Origin: Geosiphon pyriformis | Taxonomy: Eukaryota; Glomeromycota; Glomeromycetes; Archaeosporales; Geosiphonaceae | Assembly: GCA_016748015.1 (NCBI GenBank) | Contig: JAAOMT010000577.1 | Location: 1,881 to 65,880 of the forward strand | Length of the DNA stretch: 64,000 bases | Direction of reading: 5' to 3' | Shown: one piece after another, positions 57,941-64,000 of the stretch | Layout of the letters: the number at the start of each line of letters is the position of its first letter | Position numbering within the stretch: position 1 is the first letter of the stretch | Notes under the pieces: generated by a model | Seen by the model: only the letters and a program-made list of their open reading frames with translations | What the model was told of the DNA's origin: nothing | Database searches by the model: none | Program-made: the position numbers and the translations under genes

Positions 57941-58589
57941 CGAGACTATACACTGCTAATAATCCTAGTGCTGAATTATGATGTTTCAATTGCTGCAATT
58001 CCGTTGCCTTTAAACTTTTCATAATTCATATATAACTTATTCCTATTCTAGCCAAAGCCCCAAATTTAATAAAACTATAAATTGATTTTAGCCGAAATTT
58101 TGAAAAGTGCAAGACATTTACTTGGAAAAGTGAAACCTCCATATAAGAAAAAGACTAAGCCCAAATTACCTTCAATTAAAATTCTTTGGTCATTTTATTT
58201 GCTCTGTTCAAATTAATAAAACTTAGAATTTAGGTTATCTTAGTAAGGTGGATTTGTAGAATAAATTAATCCACCTAATAGTGTGGACTAGTTGGAAAAG
58301 GAATTACTTTTGACAGTGGAGGTTATAACTTAAAGTCTTCGGCGGCCTTGGAAACCATGAATTTTTTATTTTACCACATTAAAGATTTTTTAATGGGTGA
58401 CGGGATTGCAATTCATTATATTCAAGTAAAATAATTTTTATAAAATTACCATTTTTAAAATGTTTATTTTATATCGATTGATAATACATTTCCAAGGAGC
58501 AGTGAGAAAAATCTCCCAGTTGCTTCATCGAGCCGTTGCTTAGTAGCAGCTATGGAATCTGTTACCCTCTTTCCTGCCTCATTCATGGC
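57941..58589. other. Intergenic with a small hairpin
   Basis: About 0.65 kb downstream of GUF1. A perfect 9-base inverted repeat (AGGTGGATT at 58246-58254, AATCCACCT at 58268-58276) has a 13-base loop. A short plus-strand stretch near 58093-58230 (AEILKSARHLLGKVKPPYKK) follows an acceptor-like TTTTAG but could not be joined to a gene. Confidence 0.4.
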
Positions 58590-59500
58590 GACTCTACTCA
58601 GAGTGCCTTTGCATTATAATCAACAAAGTCAAACTCGTGAGCGACCTAAAAGAAGACTTGGCTTGATTTCAACCACTTTGCTGCCAAGAATCTTACCCTA
58701 TGGGCTATCTCCATACCGTTAAGAGATGGCACCATGCTTCCGAACCTTGAAAATTTCGATAAGCGCATGTTGGTCTCGGTAGATGAGAAACACGTTTATT
58801 TTATCGTGGAGCTGCCTGTGGGTGGTAAGTGTATAGTGCATCGAATGAACTTTTTACCATTTCTATGTTTCTAACTTGCATTTGAGGGTACTTTTTGCAA
58901 TATAGTTATTAAAGGAAGCCGGAAGCGGAATTATCAAGTACAGAAAAAGGACAGATTATTAATTCAAAATTTCCCTCTCTTTTTTAAGCGCATAATGGCA
59001 GTTTATCAGACTTTCGTTATGCAATATTTTCATTTATTTGTGTTTGTACTTGGCTAAAGTTATAGAGCGGCTGCTTAAGCTCCCCATTTTTTTGTGCATG
59101 CTTCATTTATCCATGTTATTGTGTTAATTAATATATATTAATTCGTTCCATTCCTCGTATTCTATTCATCTTATTTAATAATTTAGAAGATGACCCATTT
59201 ATGAGAAATGTAAAGTTTTTCCTTCTCCCCGCGCCTTGAGTGATCCTAGAATTTGGAAAATTATGAAAATTTCGGTGATGGAGGCAGCAGTTTGGAGGAT
59301 ATTTTCATGGTGACCTTAGAGATTTCAATATTATGCTGCATCAAGATGCCGAAAATTGGCTTATAAAGTTTGTAGACTTCGATTGGGCGGGAAAGAAAAG
59401 GGAAGCCAAGTGTCCGTACTTTATGAATCACAACAATATCCCGAAGCAAAAGATGAAGCATTTATATGGAAAAAACTTGTTTTCCGGGCGAGAACATTGA
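58590..59500 (+). pseudogene. Crinkler-like N-terminus plus kinase-like segment, degenerate
   Basis: Near 58605-58670 one frame reads CLCIIINKVKLVSDLKEDLA, and the next frame continues DFNHFAAKNLTLWAISIPLR...LPNLENFDKRM and KHVYFIVELPVGG. This is the ubiquitin-like N-terminal domain of Crinkler (CRN) effector-type proteins, split by a frameshift near 58660. A good donor (GTAAGT) follows at about 58826. About 450 bases on, an open stretch reads FHGDLRDFNIMLHQDAENW and KFVDFDWAGKKREAKCPYF, equivalent to the catalytic loop (HGDxR..N) and DFD metal motif of kinase-like CRN C-termini, ending at a TGA at 59498-59500. The N-lobe is missing. It is probably dead, but unseen introns could change that. 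Confidence 0.68.
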
Positions 59501-60603
59501 TATGTAATATGGGAAAAAGAATGGTATAATTAATTTTATATTAATAAAAACATTTAGTTAACCTTAAAATAAAAAATTTTTAAATATATAAATATATAGT
59601 GTATTACAAAAATCTTTACAAAAGTTTCATATAATTACAATTTGTATTATATTCTAATTTGAATTTCAATTAATTTTTATTTATATGCAACCAGTTTTTT
59701 TTCAGTTTTGAAAAAATAAGCTAAAAGAATTTTAAATAAAAAAAAAAATGTGACAAAAATTTTTTTTATTTAACATTTATAAAACAAAAGAATATATATA
59801 ATACAAACAAAATATATTGATAAAACAAATATTTCAAATAGAATTATTTATTATAATATTAATACATTAAAAAAAAAATTATGCATAATTAATGTAATAA
59901 CTGTTTAGAAAGAATCACAATTGATGGTTCCAAAACTATTAAGCAATACATTTAAAAAAATTTGCCAAATGCTTTTATATCTCCAAAGGCAAAAACACAT
60001 AAAATTAGGTACAAACAATATTTGTTATTAAACTTATTTTTCAACTATTTAGAAATATCATACAATACTAAAATAAAAATGTTTAACTGATTTGGCTTAT
60101 TTTGAAAAATTAAATAAAAATTTTTGCTTGAGTGAATTTTACATACACAACAAGACAAGTTTGTCTTTTTAATATATTATAAATGGTGTTTTTTTGTACT
60201 AAAAATTAAACGAATGTTGAAGGACAACACACACATGATAAAACAAAAAAATTCTTTCAGATGAAATTCCCCGAAATTATTAATTGGCCGTAGATTTCTG
60301 ACAACCTCAAACAAACTTATAAAGGCTGCTGAATCACGTTTTTCGTATTTTAGATTTATCGATTGGCTTGAAATTATATATATAAAGTTTAAAGTCGTAC
60401 ATGTACAATGGAATTCGAGATTTAGATTTTTATCGAGGTGTGCTTCTTGAACTCCAAAATTACAACTGTAAAGTTGTCTAAAATAAAATATATATTTTCG
60501 CATTCAAGATTTCTAATTTCAAGAAAAGTTTACTTGCAATATATATTCTATAACCACGAACTTCAAATCTCTTAATATTACAGAATAAATCAAAAATTTT
60601 ATA
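59501..60603. other. AT-rich intergenic region
   Basis: About 1.1 kb, extremely AT-rich to 60120. The minus-strand open stretch 60177-60503 starts with an ATG but has no motif, an unusual composition (Phe/Ile/Asn-rich) and no splice support; it is left unannotated. Confidence 0.5.
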
Positions 60604-62617
60604 TCAAGAAATCATCATTTCATTGAATTTCTGAATCATATCAACATTTTCATTTCCTTTGGCTTTCAAACAAGTTAACAAAGCTTTATGCTTATCTTTA
60701 AGGGTACCGATTCCTATATCGTGGCAATCAGTCAAATAGATCTTGGCATGTTTGAATGATTCTTTATCACACCGTTCAAACCAAAGATATGCCTTTCTGG
60801 GATTTCTCTCAGTACCAATACCAAGCATAAAACAGTATCCCACCCAAAACTGACCATTGAGATAACCAGTGTCTGCGATTTCTTGATAAAGTTGAAAAGC
60901 TCTCTCTGAATCCTGTTCTCCTATACGAAGAGTATGAGCTAAATTACTTTTACCTTGGGGATGACCCATATCTGCCGATTTTTGGTAGTATGAGTTTCCT
61001 ACATGACGGTTAAAGCCAAATTCGGCCCCAAGGCTGTAGCAGTATCCAAGTTGGTTTAGAGCAAAAGGATCGTCTCCATCACCTGCCACTCTGTACCAAG
61101 GAATTGCTTTCTCAATATTGAGCCCAATCTTGTCACTATAACAAAATCCAAGTAAACAAGCACACTCAGGTAAAAATCGGAACTTTAATAGAATGTTAAT
61201 AAGTACATCTTCTGATTGCTTTTCGATATCCCAATATTTTTTTAGGTGGCTAAAAACCAGCTGGTCATCTCCATCGAGTCTCGTATATTTGTCAAGAAGG
61301 GTGAGTGTATTTTCCAAAAGACTAATTTCCTCTGGTGAGATCTCAAGACTGTAAAGCCGACGCTTGAGAGCGAAAAGAGTTGAGGCTAGTGGTGTATCAG
61401 GTATTGTAGTGTTATCTGATTGTTGATCGGTTAATTCAGCCGTGTCAATTTTCTTAACATTCTCTGATTGTTCTTCACATGGATATGTTGAATATGAATC
61501 TGATGTCCAAGAAATTTGTTCTAAACTTTTCTCCACTTCTTTAAGATTAGGACGCTTTTTAGGATCTTGGGCACAACAACTCTTAGCTAATTGGATGAAA
61601 TCTGCTGGAGCCCTAGCATTGGACCAATCACGCCTTCCTTCGTAGATATCCAGAATGAATTTTTCTTTATTTGTGAAATCGTACAGAGAAGCACCGGCTA
61701 GCTCGGCAAAAATGACACCCAACGCAAATATCACTGAATTTTCATCACGAGAGGCTTTTGGGTTCTTGACATATTGTGGGTCTGTGTATTTTAATAGATA
61801 GTACGTATTAACCGTATGGATGTAATGATCTAATGAACGTTGAATAAACTTTAAATAGGCGATTTTAGCCCTTCCATTATGAATCCATATGTTCATCGGA
61901 TTCTAAAAAAGAGTTATTTGTATGTGTGACATATTTTTTAATAAATACACTGCAGAAACTAACCATAGCTTCGATCAGCGATACCCTCTTTTCTTTAAGA
62001 TATATGGTCCCAGCTACAATATCCTTTGCTATCTGAAGTTTTTGGGAATTTTCCAGCTGTTTTAGATCGTTTTCAAACCATTTAGAAAGTAATTCTCCAT
62101 CACAATACTCCGTAACAAGAGACGAAAAACCAGTATTTTCTGGCCCTTGAAGTTAAAATAAATTCTTTTTACCCAGAAATTTTTTTAATTTTTCAAGCTA
62201 AAATATGGTGATGTTTTTAATGGTTACCAAGGAATATGCCAAGGAATTTTAAAACGTTGGGGTGACTCAACTCCGCTTTTATTCGAAGCTGAGAAAAAAG
62301 TTGATAATTAAAATTCAGATTCAGTCTCGAAAACTCAAAAAAGTCTTAAAAAAACATTTTACGTTTACCTCTTCGTCCAAAAAATCGAATTTTTTCTCCC
62401 CTAGATTTTCAAATTCCATTAAGTTATGAAGAATTACTTTACAGGAATCAGTTTTGGCATCAGCAGTCAGTAAAGAACCAAATGCACCGTCTCCGATACA
62501 ATCTAAATCGACAAGTTCTTCAACTTTATAAACTTTGACTACCCCAGCTTCCTTGAGATGGGCGAAGAAATCCCATTCATTAATTATTGGGTCTGGATCC
62601 GGGAATTGGTTGGCCAT
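60604..62617 (-). CDS. Pseudokinase fused to Sel1 repeats, 596 aa
   Basis: Four exons join in frame: 62369-62617, 62228-62288, 61964-62145 and 60604-61902. Start is MANQFPDPDPIINEWDFF. The kinase-like domain spans ~35-295. It has a glycine loop IGDGAFGS (41-48) and HPNVLKFLGIF, but where HRD should be the sequence is LIEAMNPMNIWI (Asp missing, loop Asn kept). Where DFG should be there is AYLKF, and the APE region reads TDPQYVKNPKASRDE. The C-lobe pattern FALGVIFAEL and AQDPKKRPNLKEV is conserved. After a Thr/Ser-rich linker (~295-400) come about five to six Sel1 repeats (GIGTERNPRKAYLWFERCD, GIGTLKDKHKALLTCLKAKG). With the catalytic and metal-binding Asp both gone, it is predicted inactive and may act as an allosteric or scaffold protein. 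Confidence 0.85.
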
Positions 62618-62723
62618 GGGAAAAAAGTATTCTCGATTACGGTGAAATAGTTTCTTAAAATTGGTTTTATAAAGAAACAATAGACACATGTAATGCAATA
62701 AGTTACTCAAAAATGGCAATAAT

Positions 62724-63214
62724 TTAAAGCTTTTGTTTCACAACGACTTGTGTTACCTGAAATCCTTTTATAATTAAATGGTGATTGGGGAATGAAAGAA
62801 ACTCTATATTGATATTATTTATATTAGTATCGCATCTCGTTTCTCGTAAATTGTTTGTAATAGAACCAAAAAGGACAATGAACGCTCTAAAATCTCTCAT
62901 TTTATTTGCAACATCTATCAGGCACTTGTCATTTGTTAAAGTTGAGTATGATTCAAAATTGAATTTTTTATATTCCAAACCTGGCGTCTCTACACATATA
63001 AAACCTGAGGATGATACTTCCAACTTGTGAGTGTATCGAATATCAAGGTTTTGAATTGAAAACTCAGGGTGATATAGGGATCTTGACTTGAGATAATTTC
63101 GGGTTGGATGTAAAAATAAGTCTTTTATCGGCAAAAAAACCTTACCTTATTTCCTTTTAAAAGGCCGAAGAGTAAATTAGGCTTTGCGATACCTCTGGAA
63201 AATCCTCTCCCCAT
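62724..63214 (-). CDS. Small two-exon protein of unknown function, 143 aa
   Basis: Exon 1 (63146-63214) encodes MGRGFSRGIAKPNLLFGLLK then GNK. A 59-base intron (GTAAGG...CTCAAG) leads to exon 2 (62724-63085 or 63086), in frame as SRSLYHPEFSIQNLDIRYTH...CLIDVANKMRDFRAFIVLFG...VTQVVVKQKL. The continuous open frame alone has no ATG, and the spliced form gives both a start and a natural N-terminus, which supports it. The basic, amphipathic N-terminus could be a mitochondrial signal. No domain recognised. It ends about 106 bases before the start of the pseudokinase gene on the same strand. Confidence 0.45.
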
Positions 63215-63483
63215 TTAAGTCACAAAAGGCATGCATCCAAGGATAGCCTGATATAACTATTGCAATGATTCAAAATTTTTTTCAAAGGATCTAATTAAAT
63301 AAGCAGGAGAAATTTAACTTGATAATGATTAACGATGCATATTAATCAGATGGAATATCTACAAAGCATATGATTATTCAAATTAAGGGAATCAAATATT
63401 TGAACTTGAAATATTTATGGGTAAAAAATATTTTTTGTAAAATCGAAGCGCTGAACTAAACATTGCTTAAAATTATTCTTAGA
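63215..63483. other. Short divergent intergenic region
   Basis: About 270 bases between the unknown minus-strand gene and the lipase gene start; presumably the promoters. Nothing specific seen. Confidence 0.4.
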
Positions 63484-64000
63484 ATGAATATTAAATCAAT
63501 ATCAAAGTTCTATTTCTTTGTGTTTTTTATTCACATTATATTTTTTATTTCACTCTTTTTAAATTTCTTCCATCATTGTTTACTAATTAGAAACCACTTA
63601 GGAAATAATGCTCAAAAAAGTTCTCAATTTTTAAGAAATCCGATAAATTCTAACCTTTCAAAATTAATCACACGCAAAATGTTTGAAGAAAAAATTTCAT
63701 CAAATAATGGGAATGAACGAAGAAGTAATTCGCTACCATCGCCGCCAAAGGGTTTAGTCACAGATTTAAATACATTAGATATATTATATCGAATGGCAAG
63801 ACACGCTAATAGGGCATACTGTCTTTCAGAAAACATAATTGGAATGGATATACCAGGAGTCATTGGTATGTAAAAATAAATAAGGAATCGAGCTTCATTT
63901 TTGATTAAACAAGTTCAAACAAAAATTTAAGTATTTGAAATTTTTTTAAGCTCATTTTCACGAATCTAAAAGATTAAAAGAATTTGTTGCATATTTTGGA
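63484..64000 (+). CDS. Secreted class-3 lipase-like protein, 5' part only
   Basis: The ATG at 63484 opens MNIKSISKFYFFVFFIHIIF, a long hydrophobic N-terminus that acts as a signal peptide or signal anchor. A basic, Ser/Asn-rich stretch follows, then PPKGLVTDLNTLDILYRMAR and HANRAYCLSENIIGMDIPG, the start of the fungal class-3 lipase/feruloyl esterase fold (the conserved ...AAYC segment). Exon 1 ends at 63865 (ATTG^GTATGT). A likely second exon starts at 63951 (TTTTAAG^CTC), reading AHFHESKRLKEFVAYFG and running off the window. The catalytic GHSLGG motif would lie beyond the edge, so activity cannot be judged. Confidence 0.7.

Noticed and set aside
60177-60503. 108-codon minus-strand open frame
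   Set aside because: Although it begins with ATG, it has no recognised motif, an AT-driven composition and no splice or upstream context; kept only as a note.
1-64000. tRNA, rRNA or CRISPR arrays
   Set aside because: GTTCGAA-like words occur (for example near 42591 and 28313) but without matching stems or an A box; no regularly spaced repeats with unique spacers exist.

Overview
The window looks like a piece of an AT-rich fungal nuclear genome of the arbuscular mycorrhizal type (Glomeromycotina, most like Rhizophagus). The basis is: genes full of short introns (about 55-100 bases, GT-AG plus one GC-AG), separated by extremely AT-rich decayed DNA and microsatellites; several members of the Sel1-repeat, Hsp70/HSPA12-like and Crinkler/kinase families that are expanded in those fungi; and remains of Tc1/mariner, Pogo/Tigger and Fanzor (TnpB-like) elements. 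The taxon is an inference from family content, not from a database match. Exon coordinates were worked out by hand from splice sites and reading-frame continuity.

Layout. 1-1429: decayed Pogo/Tigger transposase with one terminal end. 1430-6180: AT-rich desert with one small GC-rich island. 7149-9365: Hsp70-like gene (minus). 9874-11538: single-exon orphan protein of 554 aa (plus). 12696-13856: six-exon HAD hydrolase (minus). 14490-15400: broken Tc1 element. 18259-19006: four-exon small membrane protein (plus). 21253-22833: Sel1 protein (minus). 23126-24166: N-terminal protein methyltransferase NTMT1-like (plus). 25296-26176: Sel1-like protein (minus). 26650-27790: dead short-chain dehydrogenase. 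28711-31115: second Hsp70-like gene with ten exons (minus). 32144-32732: broken Tc1/mariner transposase. 34086-35081: Sel1 protein (plus). 36982-37569: decayed coiled-coil repeat-family gene. 39230-39600: dead Sel1 gene. 42180-42687: dead Fanzor nuclease C-terminus. 43710-44645: secreted Asn/Gly-rich protein of four 67-residue units, each ending in a Lys-Arg (KEX2-type) site. 45200-51060: second AT-rich desert. 51068-52093 and 52525-53193: divergent pair of Sel1 genes. 54128-57940: 24-exon mitochondrial translation factor GUF1. 58590-59500: Crinkler/kinase-like remnant. 60604-62617: pseudokinase fused to Sel1 repeats. 62724-63214: small unknown two-exon gene. 63484-end: start of a secreted class-3 lipase.

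How the pieces fit. There is no operon-like organisation. Conserved housekeeping genes (GUF1, NTMT1, HAD hydrolase) are scattered among expanded signalling or chaperone families (seven Sel1 loci and two Hsp70-like loci in 64 kb) and dead transposable elements. The most unusual items are the KEX2-repeat secreted protein, the Fanzor remnant about 1 kb upstream of it, the pseudokinase-Sel1 fusion, and a diverged AT-rich repeat family carrying the word AACACAGCTG. No tRNA, rRNA or CRISPR array was seen.
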